Of a DNA stretch of 54,448 nt, positions 8,104-16,249 are shown piece by piece. This stretch comes from an uncultured Oscillospiraceae bacterium (lineage in GTDB: Bacteria; Bacillota; Clostridia; Oscillospirales; Ruminococcaceae). Both the position numbers and the translations under genes were made by a program. The DNA is taken from the NCBI GenBank assembly GCA_934481445.1, contig CAKSPC010000012.1, positions 1 through 54,448 on the forward strand, in the 5' to 3' direction. A model generated the notes under the pieces. That model saw only the letters and a program-made list of their open reading frames with translations. It ran no database searches and was not told the origin of the DNA. Every line of letters begins with the position of its first letter. Position 1 is the first letter of the stretch.

Positions 8104-8111
8104 GCGGGAAG

Positions 8112-8430
8112 CGTTTAGTCTTTCAGCCACACATACACGCGGTCAAGGGGTCACACCCCTTGCAGGTCGAGGGCGGCGCCCTCGTCGCCACCGCAGTGGC
8201 GAAAAGCCCCACGCCTGTAAAATCTCGTGCAGTGTAGCAAAAAAGCAGGTGCGTTTATTCGACTTCCAAGGCGCTAAAGGGGGTGTGGGGGAAAAACAAT
8301 AGTTTTGCCCCCACAGTCTGTTGCAAAGTCCCTGCCGTGATGGCAAACCCAAGCCCCGCAGTCTATCGCAAAGTTCCCGCCGTGATGGCAAAGCTAAACC
8401 CCACAGTCTATCAAAAATATTCCGCCGTTT
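8112..8430 (+). repeat. Interspersed hairpin repeat, copy 1 (forward)
   Basis: This gap between the ANTAR gene and the GH31 promoter holds a copy of a repeat seen four times in the window. Positions 8112-8166 match 21292-21346 with one difference. Hairpins: CAAGGGGT/ACCCCTTG (8144-8162); TCGCCAC-CGCA-GTGGCGA (8185-8202); GTGGGGG..CCCCCAC enclosing AAAAC/GTTTT (8285-8314). The block at 8260-8290 (GACTTCCAAGGCGCTAAAGG) is shared by all copies. From 8309 there are three degenerate 45-bp tandem units starting at 8309, 8354 and 8399, each opening CCCC(A/G)CAGTCT. It does not encode a convincing protein. The remaining 8431-8563 is AT-rich with no gene. Confidence 0.85.
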
Positions 8431-8563
8431 TGACTTTTTTGATATACCTCCCATACGATATACCGCCATTCTCATCTTACCCCGTCAGCGCCCCCTCGCT
8501 CCTTATGGCACTATCGTTATAATTCCTGCGAGTATGTTTATAATAAATATTCCGCAATACCCC

Positions 8564-8592
8564 TTGAAATTATGAAAAAATTATGCTAGAAT
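8564..8592 (+). promoter_or_regulatory. Promoter of the alpha-xylosidase gene
   Basis: TTGAAA (8564-8569), a 17-bp spacer and TAGAAT (8587-8592). The leader of about 200 bases to the start at 8797 ends with GGAGG at 8782-8786. I see no clear operator in it. Confidence 0.7.
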
Positions 8593-8796
8593 ATTGTTGT
8601 CGGATAAATACGGCGTGTGTTTCTGCAAGGTGCTGTAAACGATTACCCTGCTTTAGGTTAATCTACCTGCGAAATGCGCCCGGATTTAGGCGGCGGCTCT
8701 CCTGCGGCGCTTGGTATTATTATGATAAACGCGGCAGCGGAGCGGCTTATGTAATGTTAACAAAAATAATTTTTAACTTAACGGAGGTACTTATCA

Positions 8797-11103
8797 ATGA
8801 AGTATGCAGACGGACTTTGGCTGAACAAGCCCGGCTACGGCGTTAACTACGCAACACAGATCTACGAAGTTACCGCTGACGAAACATCCGTGAACGTGCT
8901 CGCCACCAACCAGTGGATCGGCAACCGCGGCATGACCCTCGGCGGCCCCGTTCTCGAGATCACATTCACTTCCACCCTCAAGAACACTATCAAGGTAACT
9001 ATCGACCACTTCAAGGGCAGAGTTACAAAGGCTCCCTCCTTCGAGCTGTACGAGGATAAGAACTTCAAGCCCGAGATCACCGAAAAGGAAGGCGCTTTCG
9101 AGCTCGTTTCCGGCAAGACAAAGGTTGTCATCCCCAAGAGCGGCGCGTGGGACATCAAGTACTACTACGACGGCAGACTGATGACCAAGCAGGGCTGGCG
9201 CACCACCTCCTATATACTTGAGGAGCAGTGGAAGACCAACGAGCGCATGGCGGACGACGAGATGAAGCCTTTCTTCGCGCACGAGGAAACCGCAGAGTGC
9301 GGCGTAATGCGCGAGATGATGAATATCAGCGTCGGCGAGAGCATCTACGGCTTCGGCGAGAAGTTCTCCACCTTCGTTAAGAACGGACAGACCGTTGACG
9401 TCTGGAACAACGACGGCGGCACATCCTCCGAGCAGAGCTACAAGTCCATCCCGTTCTATGTTTCCTCCAACAGCTACGGCCTGTTCGTAAACCACCCCGA
9501 AAAGGTTAACTTCGAGGTCGCAAGTGAAACCGTTTCCAAGGTAGCTTTCTCCGTTCAGGGCGAGCATCTTGAGTATTTCGTGATCGGCGGCGCAAACATC
9601 GCTGATGTCCTCACAACATATACAGACCTCACCGGCAAGCCTGCGCTTACCCCCGCTTACACATTCGGTCTGTGGCTCACAACATCCTTCACCACCAACT
9701 ACGACGAAGCAACCGTAACAAGCTTCATCGACGGCATGGCGGAGCGCGATATCCCGCTGGAGGTATTCCACTTCGACTGCTTCTGGATGAAGGAATTCAA
9801 CTGGTGCGACTTCACATGGGATAAGAGAATGTTCCCCGACCCCAAGGCAATGCTCACCCGCCTGAAGGCAAAGGGCCTCGAGATCTGCGTTTGGATCAAC
9901 TCCTACATCGCGCAGCGCTCCACCATGTTCGACGAGGGCGTAAAGGGCGGCTATTTCCTCAAGACCACCGACGGCTCCGTATGGCAGGGCGATATGTGGC
10001 AGCCCGGCATGGCTATCGTTGACTTCACCAACCCCGCTGCCCGCGAGTGGTACAAGGGCAAGCTCCGCGCGCTCTGCGAGATGGGCGTAAATGCGTTCAA
10101 GACCGACTTCGGCGAGCGTATCCCCACCAAGGGCGTTGTATACTACGACGGCAGCGACCCCTACAAGATGCACAACTACTACACCTACCTCTACAACAGA
10201 ACTGTTTACGAGGTGCTTGAAGAATATTACGGCAAGGACAAGGCGTGCCTGTTCGCGCGTTCCGCGACCGTCGGCGGACAGAAGTTCCCCGTACACTGGG
10301 GCGGCGACTGCTTCTCCAACTACGAATCCATGTGGGAGACTCTCCGCGGCGGACTTTCTCTCTGCATGAGCGGCTTCGGCTACTTCAGCCACGATATCTC
10401 CGGCTTCGAGGCGCAGGGTACTCCCGACCTCTATAAGAGATGGTGCGCGTTCGGCCTTATGTCCTCCCACTCCAGACTGCACGGCAACAGCTCCTACCGC
10501 GTTCCGTGGAACTTCGACGAGGAGAGCTGCGATGTTCTCCGCCACTGGACAAAGCTCAAGGGCAAGCTGATGCCTTACCTCTGGACTCAGGCGCACAAGA
10601 CCCACGAAACAGGTATCCCGATGATGCGTGCAATGGTCGTTGATTACACCGACGATCCCGCTTGCCGCAACCTCGACAGACAGTATATGCTCGGCGATGA
10701 TCTGCTGGTGGCTCCCGTATTCAACGAAGAGGGCATCGCGCAGTATTATGTTCCCGAGGGTAAGTGGACAGATATACAGACCGGCGAAGTATTTGACGGC
10801 GGCAAGTGGTACACCACAAAGCACGACTACTTCTCCATGCCTGTACTCGCAAAGCCCAACAGCATCGTAGCCTACGGCGACTTCAAGCGCGGCTTCGAGT
10901 ACGATTACGCAGAGAATGCGGACATCGTTATCTACCAGCTTGAGGACGGCAAGACCGCAGAAACAGCAATATACGATACAGAATCCAACAAGGTCCTGAC
11001 CATCAGGGCTGTAAGAAACGGCAACACCATCAAGGTAACAGCCGAGGGCTCCGCAAAGAACTTCAAGGTAAGAAGCGCAGAGGGACTTGCGGTAGAGATG
11101 TAA
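8797..11103 (+). CDS. yicI: Alpha-xylosidase, glycoside hydrolase family 31
   Basis: 768 residues, the length of E. coli YicI (772). It removes alpha-linked xylose from xyloglucan-derived oligosaccharides, acting in the cytoplasm because no signal peptide is visible. The N-terminal beta-sandwich is followed by the barrel with FHFDCFWMKEFNWCDFTWD, nucleophile Asp437 in FKTDFGE (the KTDFGE form is typical of xylosidases rather than glucosidases) and acid/base Asp504 in HWGGD. A C-terminal beta domain follows. It has its own promoter and terminator and stands as a single gene. A long open frame on the opposite strand is a codon-bias shadow. Confidence 0.92.
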   Translation: MKYADGLWLNKPGYGVNYATQIYEVTADETSVNVLATNQWIGNRGMTLGGPVLEITFTSTLKNTIKVTIDHFKGRVTKAPSFELYEDKNFKPEITEKEGAFELVSGKTKVVIPKSGAWDIKYYYDGRLMTKQGWRTTSYILEEQWKTNERMADDEMKPFFAHEETAECGVMREMMNISVGESIYGFGEKFSTFVKNGQTVDVWNNDGGTSSEQSYKSIPFYVSSNSYGLFVNHPEKVNFEVASETVSKVAFSVQGEHLEYFVIGGANIADVLTTYTDLTGKPALTPAYTFGLWLTTSFTTNYDEATVTSFIDGMAERDIPLEVFHFDCFWMKEFNWCDFTWDKRMFPDPKAMLTRLKAKGLEICVWINSYIAQRSTMFDEGVKGGYFLKTTDGSVWQGDMWQPGMAIVDFTNPAAREWYKGKLRALCEMGVNAFKTDFGERIPTKGVVYYDGSDPYKMHNYYTYLYNRTVYEVLEEYYGKDKACLFARSATVGGQKFPVHWGGDCFSNYESMWETLRGGLSLCMSGFGYFSHDISGFEAQGTPDLYKRWCAFGLMSSHSRLHGNSSYRVPWNFDEESCDVLRHWTKLKGKLMPYLWTQAHKTHETGIPMMRAMVVDYTDDPACRNLDRQYMLGDDLLVAPVFNEEGIAQYYVPEGKWTDIQTGEVFDGGKWYTTKHDYFSMPVLAKPNSIVAYGDFKRGFEYDYAENADIVIYQLEDGKTAETAIYDTESNKVLTIRAVRNGNTIKVTAEGSAKNFKVRSAEGLAVEM

Positions 11104-11121
11104 TTCATCTTTGAAATAACG

Positions 11122-11160
11122 GCGCGCCGCGCGGGGAAACCTGCGCGGCGCAGTTTGTCT
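11122..11160 (+). terminator. Terminator after the alpha-xylosidase
   Basis: GCGCCGCGC (11124-11132) pairs with GCGCGGCGC (11143-11151), followed by AGTTTGTCT. Confidence 0.75.
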
Positions 11161-11310
11161 AAAAATCAAAACGGAAGTAAACTGCAACAGACTGTGGGGG
11201 GAAAACTCTTGTTTTCCCCCCACGCCCCCTTTAGCGCTTTGGAAGTCGGGAGAGTTTCGCCGTCTGCGGACGGCGACAAGGGCGCTGCCCTTGACCCGCC
11301 AGCCTTTTGG
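11161..11310 (-). repeat. Interspersed hairpin repeat, copy 3 (reverse, partial)
   Basis: The shortest copy, on the minus strand. It holds the cleanest form of the large hairpin: GTGGGGGGAAAAC/GTTTTCCCCCCAC, 13 bp with a four-base loop (11194-11223). The shared block is at 11217-11248. The variable-stem hairpin is TCGCCGTC/GACGGCGA with TGCG loop (CGCA on the other strand) at 11257-11276. It lacks the CAAGGGGT hairpin and ends in CCAGCC..GGCTGG (11299-11321). No gene lies between 11104 and 11407. Confidence 0.8.
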
Positions 11311-11407
11311 AAAAGGCTGGATCGAAAACTTTTAATACGCTACGCGGAAATTTTAATGTTTTTCAATAAACTAAACCGCCGCACATTTCATGCGGCGGCA
11401 TTATGTT

Positions 11408-11653
11408 TTACTTGAGCAGTAAAAGCTCTTCTATGGTGATACCGAAATACTTGGCAATGGTGCCGAGTTCGATATCGGTGATGAAGCGCTGACCCGATTC
11501 CATACGCTGGACAGCGTTTTTGTCAACTACAAGACCCATTTCTGCAAGACCTTCGGATACCTGTCTTTGCGAAAGCCTGCGAAGCTTGCGAAGCTGCTGC
11601 ATTCTGATGCCGGCAATATTGTTTCTGCCGCTTTCTGTACGGTTGTTAAACAT
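11408..11653 (-). CDS. Small XRE-family transcriptional regulator
   Basis: 81 residues, almost entirely one helix-turn-helix domain: IAGIRMQQLRKLRRLSQRQVSEGLAEMG, then KNAVQRMESGQRFITDIELGTIAKYFGITIEELLLL. It has no sensor domain. The start ATG at 11653 follows AGGAGGAATCGAT. Its leader is structured. It lies between GH31 and GH43 genes, but nothing in its sequence shows which genes it controls; autoregulation is plausible. Confidence 0.85.
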   Translation of the reverse strand: MFNNRTESGRNNIAGIRMQQLRKLRRLSQRQVSEGLAEMGLVVDKNAVQRMESGQRFITDIELGTIAKYFGITIEELLLLK

Positions 11654-11659
11654 ATCGAT

Positions 11660-11756
11660 TCCTCCTGTATGCCTGTGCTGACTGTCTGAGAGGAGGTTGG
11701 TTTCCGACGTCAGACAGTAGAATAAGACTGCAGAAACTTCTGTTCCTGCAGTCTGT
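11660..11756 (-). promoter_or_regulatory. Structured leader of the XRE gene with anti-Shine-Dalgarno loop
   Basis: Two hairpins on the minus-strand transcript: AGACTGCAG/CTGCAGTCT (about 11730-11755), and ACTGTCTGA/TCAGACAGT (about 11680-11720). The loop of the second contains CCTCCT (plus-strand AGGAGG at 11691-11696), complementary to the AGGAGG ribosome binding site at plus 11661-11666. The two could pair and block translation. Confidence 0.5.
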
Positions 11757-11785
11757 ATTATAACACAACATTATTTAAAAAGCAA
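11757..11785 (-). promoter_or_regulatory. Promoter of the XRE gene
   Basis: On the minus strand TTGCTT (11785-11780), 17 bp, TATAAT (11762-11757). Confidence 0.75.
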
Positions 11786-11823
11786 GTGGTTTCTCAATTG
11801 TGAAAAAATTTTCATTTTATATA

Positions 11824-13131
11824 CTACTTTATAAACACAAATTTTTCAAGTTCAAGCAGGTGTCTTCCTTTCATGCTGTCCGCAAACCAGCCCTCGTAGC
11901 CTGCCTCCGCCCTGAAGAATATCGCGTGGCGGCCCTTGAGCAGCTTGGTTTTGGTGGAGAGCACCGCGTCGCCGCTGCCGAATTCCGCGCAGCCTATCTC
12001 CTCGCCGTCTGGGGAATCCGCGTAGACGCGGAGCCTGCCCCTGCAGCCGAGCCCGCGTATTTTTATCCGCAGCCCCATCCATGCGGAAGCGTCGTCGTCG
12101 CCGAAGTCGAAGTATTTCCATCCCATCACGCAGCCATCGGTGACAGCGGTTATGGGGCGTTCGAAAATATCCCGCTCGGTAATCAGACAGCCGCCGGTAA
12201 GATAGCAGGCGGTGTCCGCGTCGGTGGGCTGATACGGGTCGAGGGCTTCCTCAAAGCCGAGGGAGGTCATCTCCACCTGCGGAATGCTGCCGTCGGGGAG
12301 TATCTCTATCCTTTCAACACAGCCGCGGCGGGACATGATGGTGCCATTAGTCATGCGGTGATAGAAAATGTACCACTGCCCGTTGATGTTGCAGATGGAG
12401 CCGTGGTTGTTTCCGCCGGGGTAGTCAACGCCGTTGTCGACGATGGTGCCGCGGTAGGTGAACGGTCCCGTGGGGGAGTCGGAGGTCGCGTAGTCCAGCC
12501 TGCTGCCTGTCTGCGGGGAATAGATCATATAATAGTTATTACCGACCTTGCGGGGAGAGCACGCCTCAAAAAAGCGGTGCGGCTCGGCGGTGGGTATTAT
12601 ATCAAGCTTGTAGGAGCCGTCCACAACTTCGTACATATTCGGCTTAAGCTCCGCCATGTAGCTGCCCTGATATCCGCAGTAGATGTACACGCGCCCGTCG
12701 TCGTCAACCAGCACGCCGGGGTCGATGAATGTTCCGTCGTCGTAGTGGTTAGGAATATCGTACTTGTATTTGGAAAGCAGCCTGAAGGGTCCCTCGGGTC
12801 TGTCGCTTACGCCGATGCAGCCCTTCGCGCCGACGATATAGGCGTAGAGATAATATTTCCCGTCGCGCTCCACAACGTCCGGAGCGAAGAGCAGATTGTC
12901 CGTCCAGTCGACGTTGGAGGGCGTTTCGCCGTCGACGGTGCGGAAGCAGTCGCCGTGGCATATCCATTTGTTCGGGTCGGAGAGCGGTGCGCTCCATACT
13001 TTGAGCTTATCGTCGCAGAAATCAATACTGTTCACGCGGTCGTGGGAGCCGTAGACGTATATCCTGTTGCCGAATACGCGGGGCTCGCCGTCGGGGATGT
13101 ATTCCCATCGGGGAAGATAAGGGTTAGCCAT
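11824..13131 (-). CDS. Glycoside hydrolase family 43 with C-terminal carbohydrate-binding module
   Basis: 435 residues from ATG 13131 (after GAGGTGACTTTT); a 19-codon upstream extension lacks a ribosome binding site. The five-bladed propeller shows NPYLPRWEYIPDGEPRVF with the probable general base, FIDPGVLVDDD with the pKa-modulating Asp, and FFEACSPRK with the probable general-acid Glu. From about residue 290 a CBM6-like beta-sandwich follows (GWKYFDFG..LRIKIRGLGCRGRLRVYADSPDGEEIG). Such enzymes release arabinose or xylose from arabinoxylan. No signal peptide is visible, so it would act on imported oligosaccharides. Exact specificity (xylosidase or arabinofuranosidase) cannot be told from this. 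Confidence 0.87.
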   Translation of the reverse strand: MANPYLPRWEYIPDGEPRVFGNRIYVYGSHDRVNSIDFCDDKLKVWSAPLSDPNKWICHGDCFRTVDGETPSNVDWTDNLLFAPDVVERDGKYYLYAYIVGAKGCIGVSDRPEGPFRLLSKYKYDIPNHYDDGTFIDPGVLVDDDGRVYIYCGYQGSYMAELKPNMYEVVDGSYKLDIIPTAEPHRFFEACSPRKVGNNYYMIYSPQTGSRLDYATSDSPTGPFTYRGTIVDNGVDYPGGNNHGSICNINGQWYIFYHRMTNGTIMSRRGCVERIEILPDGSIPQVEMTSLGFEEALDPYQPTDADTACYLTGGCLITERDIFERPITAVTDGCVMGWKYFDFGDDDASAWMGLRIKIRGLGCRGRLRVYADSPDGEEIGCAEFGSGDAVLSTKTKLLKGRHAIFFRAEAGYEGWFADSMKGRHLLELEKFVFIK

Positions 13132-13166
13132 AAAAGTCACCTCGTAGTTTTTTTGTTTGTATCTGA

Positions 13167-13195
13167 ATGATACCATGCCGCGGCGCATTTTACAA
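13167..13195 (-). promoter_or_regulatory. Promoter of the GH43 gene
   Basis: On the minus strand TTGTAA (13195-13190), 17 bp, TATCAT (13172-13167), about 35 bases before the start codon. A perfect dyad lies just upstream of its -35. Confidence 0.65.
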
Positions 13196-13205
13196 TAGCA
13201 TATAA

Positions 13206-13228
13206 TGCATTATTTATGAAATAATGCA
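13206..13228. promoter_or_regulatory. Palindromic operator candidate upstream of GH43
   Basis: TGCATTATTT (13206-13215), three bases, AAATAATGCA (13219-13228): perfect 10-bp arms. It ends 11 bp upstream of the GH43 -35 box, where an activator usually binds, and lies about 50 bp upstream of the divergent pgm promoter. The binding protein is unknown. Confidence 0.5.
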
Positions 13229-13277
13229 CGATATGACAGCTATATAGCTCAATATCAAAAAAACATCGCATTTGCAC

Positions 13278-13306
13278 TTGCATTTTTTTTAACAATGTGA
13301 TATAAT
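13278..13306 (+). promoter_or_regulatory. Promoter of phosphoglucomutase
   Basis: TTGCAT (13278-13283), 17-bp spacer, TATAAT (13301-13306). Confidence 0.75.
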
Positions 13307-13390
13307 TAATTTTGATTAAGGGCATAACTATGTCTTTTTTTGATTAAAGATATAACCATGCGATATTTCATTTCAAGGAGGACACAACTA

Positions 13391-15106
13391 ATGGCAGATA
13401 TACAGAAATTATACGACCTGTGGCTGGAAAAGGCTGTGGCTGATCCCGACCTCAAGGCAGAGCTCGAAAGTGTTGCAAACGACGAGGAAGCTAAGAACGA
13501 CCGCTTTTACCGCGATCTTGAGTTCGGCACCGGCGGTCTGCGCGGCGTTATCGGCGCGGGCACAAACAGACTGAACGTTTACACCGTAAAGAAGGCTACA
13601 CAGGGTCTTGCGGACTACATCCTGACCGGCGGCGTTGAAAAGAGCGTTGCCATCGCATACGACAGCAGAATAAAGTCCGATTATTTTGCAAAGAGCGCCG
13701 CTGAGGTCCTCGCTGCAAACGGTATCAAGGTACATATTTATAAGGAACTCATGCCCACTCCCATGCTTTCCTGGGCAGTAAGAGCGCTGGGCTGCGGCGC
13801 GGGTATTGTTGTCACCGCTTCCCACAACCCCGCTAAGTACAACGGTTATAAGGTATACGGCGCAGACGGCTGCCAGCTCACGCTTGAGGCGGCTAACGCA
13901 GTTCTCGAGAAGATAAACAGCCTTGACATCTTCAGCGACGTTAAGTCCGTGGATTTCGAAAAGGCAGTTGCAGACGGCACCGTAAGCTACATCGCCGACA
14001 GCGTTATCGACGCATACATCGCAAAGGTCCGCGAGCAGGGCCTGCACACCGACCTCGTTGCTTCCAGCGGCCTGAAGGTAGTATACACCCCCCTCAACGG
14101 CACAGGCAACAAGCCCGTTCGCCGCATACTCAAGGAGATCGGCGTTAAGGACGTAGTCGTTGTTCCCGAGCAGGAGAACCCCGACGGACATTTCCCCACC
14201 TGCCCGTTCCCGAACCCCGAGATACAGGAGGCTCTCCAGTGCGGTCTTAACCTCTGCGAAAAGGAAAAGCCCGACCTGCTGCTTGCCACCGACCCCGACT
14301 GCGACCGCGTAGGTATCGCGGTTCCCGACGGCGACCACTACGAGCTGTTCACCGGCAACGAAGTCGGCGCGCTGCTTCTCGAATACATCTGCAAGGAACG
14401 CATCGCTCTCGGCACAATGCCCGAGAACCCCGTTGCCGTTAAGACCATCGTAACCACCGATATCACAAAGGCTATCTGCAAGAAGTACGGCGTTGAGCTG
14501 CGCGAAGTGCTCACAGGCTTTAAGTTCATCGGCGAGCAGATCGGCTTCCTCGAGGCAAAGGGCGAGGAAAACCGCTACATCTTCGGCTTCGAGGAGAGCT
14601 ACGGCTACCTTGCGGGCGGTTATGTACGCGACAAGGACGCAGTAGTTGCTTCCATGCTTATCTGCGAGATGGCGGCGTTCTACCGTACAAAGGGCATCTC
14701 CCTCATCGAGGCAAGAAAGCGTATGTACGATGAGTACGGCGTATACTTCAACAAGCTTGAGAACTTCACCTGCGAGGGTGCAAGCGGCATGGAGCGCATG
14801 AAGGAGATCATGGCGGGTCTGCGTGAGAACTCCCCCAAGACCATCGGCGGCGTAAAGGTCATCGCAGTTGCGGATTACAAGTCCGGCGTAAAGACCAACA
14901 CAGACGGCACCACCGAGAAGATCACCCTGCCCAAGTCCGATGTTATCACATTCAGCCTTGACGACGCTGCAAGCGTTATCATCAGACCCTCCGGCACCGA
15001 GCCCAAGATCAAGGTTTACTACACCACAAAGGGCGCAGACAAGGCTGCGGCAGTCAAGCTCCAGCAGGCTCTGTCCGCTGATTTCACGAAAATTCTGGGA
15101 TTCTGA
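13391..15106 (+). CDS. pgcA: Alpha-phosphoglucomutase / phosphomannomutase family
   Basis: 571 residues interconverting glucose-1-phosphate and glucose-6-phosphate. The phosphoserine loop is TASHNPAKYNGYK with Ser144; the metal loop is DPDCDRVG; the sugar loop is GFEESYGYL; the phosphate-binding C-terminus is RPSGTEPKIKVYY. I chose ATG 13391, just after AAGGAGGACACAACTA, over an in-frame ATG 17 codons upstream that would lie in the leader. It stands alone, diverging from GH43. Its codons are strongly biased, as in highly expressed genes. Confidence 0.93.
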   Translation: MADIQKLYDLWLEKAVADPDLKAELESVANDEEAKNDRFYRDLEFGTGGLRGVIGAGTNRLNVYTVKKATQGLADYILTGGVEKSVAIAYDSRIKSDYFAKSAAEVLAANGIKVHIYKELMPTPMLSWAVRALGCGAGIVVTASHNPAKYNGYKVYGADGCQLTLEAANAVLEKINSLDIFSDVKSVDFEKAVADGTVSYIADSVIDAYIAKVREQGLHTDLVASSGLKVVYTPLNGTGNKPVRRILKEIGVKDVVVVPEQENPDGHFPTCPFPNPEIQEALQCGLNLCEKEKPDLLLATDPDCDRVGIAVPDGDHYELFTGNEVGALLLEYICKERIALGTMPENPVAVKTIVTTDITKAICKKYGVELREVLTGFKFIGEQIGFLEAKGEENRYIFGFEESYGYLAGGYVRDKDAVVASMLICEMAAFYRTKGISLIEARKRMYDEYGVYFNKLENFTCEGASGMERMKEIMAGLRENSPKTIGGVKVIAVADYKSGVKTNTDGTTEKITLPKSDVITFSLDDAASVIIRPSGTEPKIKVYYTTKGADKAAAVKLQQALSADFTKILGF

Positions 15107-15126
15107 TAAAAAGTTTTAAAAACCAC

Positions 15127-15155
15127 TTGATTTTTCGGAAAAAATGTGCTATAAT
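15127..15155 (+). promoter_or_regulatory. Promoter of rpmE
   Basis: TTGATT (15127-15132), 17-bp spacer, TATAAT (15150-15155). Confidence 0.75.
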
Positions 15156-15197
15156 AAAACACTGTAATGATAAATAAAACGGATTGAGGTGACAATC

Positions 15198-15401
15198 ATG
15201 AAGGAAGGTATCCATCCCGCATACGAAGCGACTACCATCAGATGCGCTTGCGGCAACGAGATCGAAACACGCTCTACCAAGAAGGACATCAGAGTAGAAA
15301 TCTGCTCTAAGTGCCACCCGTTCTTTACAGGTAAGCAGAAGCTGGTTGATTCCGGCGGACGTGTTGACAGATTCAAGAAGCGCTACAACATGGGCAAGTA
15401 A
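15198..15401 (+). CDS. rpmE: 50S ribosomal protein L31, zinc-binding form
   Basis: 67 residues with the family core [37 protein letters not shown] and VDRFKKRY. The Cys pairs CAC and CSKC mark the zinc-binding (C+) form. The start is ATG 15198 with GAGGTG seven bases upstream; an upstream GTG overlaps that site. It has its own promoter and terminator. Confidence 0.95.
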   Translation: MKEGIHPAYEATTIRCACGNEIETRSTKKDIRVEICSKCHPFFTGKQKLVDSGGRVDRFKKRYNMGK

Positions 15402-15474
15402 TTTCTCATCCCCTGAGAATGGCGTGGTCCCCTGCGCCGATTTGCCACGGTATTGCTTTAAGTCAAAACCACAG

Positions 15475-15506
15475 AACTCACGCATATTCTTTATGCGTGA
15501 GTTTTT
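15475..15506 (+). terminator. Terminator after rpmE
   Basis: ACTCACGCATA and TATGCGTGAGT pair around a short loop, followed by TTTTTGCG. Confidence 0.85.
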
Positions 15507-15526
15507 GCGTTTACGGAGGTGTAAGA

Positions 15527-16156
15527 GTGGAGTACAAGACCATCGCGGCGGCGTGCGAGGCGCGCTTTGTTGAAAAGAAGTCGGAATTCATCGGGTATCT
15601 CTGCCCGGTGCAGACGGAGGAGCAGGCGGTGGCGTTCGTGGAGCGCATCCGCGCCATGCACAGAAAGGCGACCCACAACTGCTACGCCTATATCCTGCGC
15701 GAAAACAATACCGTCCGCCATTCGGACGACGGCGAGCCCGGCGGCACCGCGGGAGTGCCTATTTACGAGGTGCTCCGCAAGGAGGGGCTGACGGACGTCT
15801 GCTGCGTTGTCACACGATATTTCGGGGGCATTCTCCTCGGGGCGGGGGGACTTGTCCGCGCCTACACCAAGGGCGCAAAGGACGCCGTTGACGCTGCGGA
15901 AATAAAGCAGATGGCGATGGCGGCGCAGGTGGATATCGCGGTGGACTACGGACTTTACGGGCGGCTGGCTCAGATTTTCGCTGATTTCGACGCGCGGGTC
16001 GGTCGGGAGGATTTCGCAGACAACGTAAGGATAACCGTTTTCATCCGCGAGGAAAACGCGGACAAGCTCTGCGAAAAATTAGTTGATAGCTGCAACGGTA
16101 ATATTGATGTTAAAATTGCACAAAAATTAAATTACGATTTTGCACAAAATAAATAA
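15527..16156 (+). CDS. YigZ/IMPACT-family protein
   Basis: 209 residues. The family core is plain: RIRAMHRKATHNCYAYIL, RHSDDGEPGGTAGVPIYEVL and VVTRYFGGILLGAGGLVRAYT, followed by a small ferredoxin-like C-terminal domain. Relatives (E. coli YigZ, eukaryotic IMPACT) are linked to translation, but the biochemical function is not settled. The start is GTG 15527 with GGAGGT at 15516-15521; the open frame extends upstream through the rpmE terminator without a site. A possible role cannot be read from neighbours. Confidence 0.88.
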   Translation: MEYKTIAAACEARFVEKKSEFIGYLCPVQTEEQAVAFVERIRAMHRKATHNCYAYILRENNTVRHSDDGEPGGTAGVPIYEVLRKEGLTDVCCVVTRYFGGILLGAGGLVRAYTKGAKDAVDAAEIKQMAMAAQVDIAVDYGLYGRLAQIFADFDARVGREDFADNVRITVFIREENADKLCEKLVDSCNGNIDVKIAQKLNYDFAQNK

Positions 16157-16249
16157 AATCTCGTCGGCAAAAAAGGTATAAGCGGGTCGAAATCTGTATA
16201 TTTTAATAGGAAGGAATTTTCCTTGAAACATACAGAAGGAGGAACGCCT

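Noticed and set aside
8309..8420. Three regularly spaced repeats that could suggest a CRISPR array
   Set aside because: The units are contiguous and degenerate with no unique spacers, there are only three, and no cas genes are present.
8794..11223. An 809-residue minus-strand frame opposite the alpha-xylosidase
   Set aside because: The plus strand encodes a complete GH31 enzyme with both catalytic residues. The antisense frame is low-complexity in amino-acid composition and ends inside a repeat.
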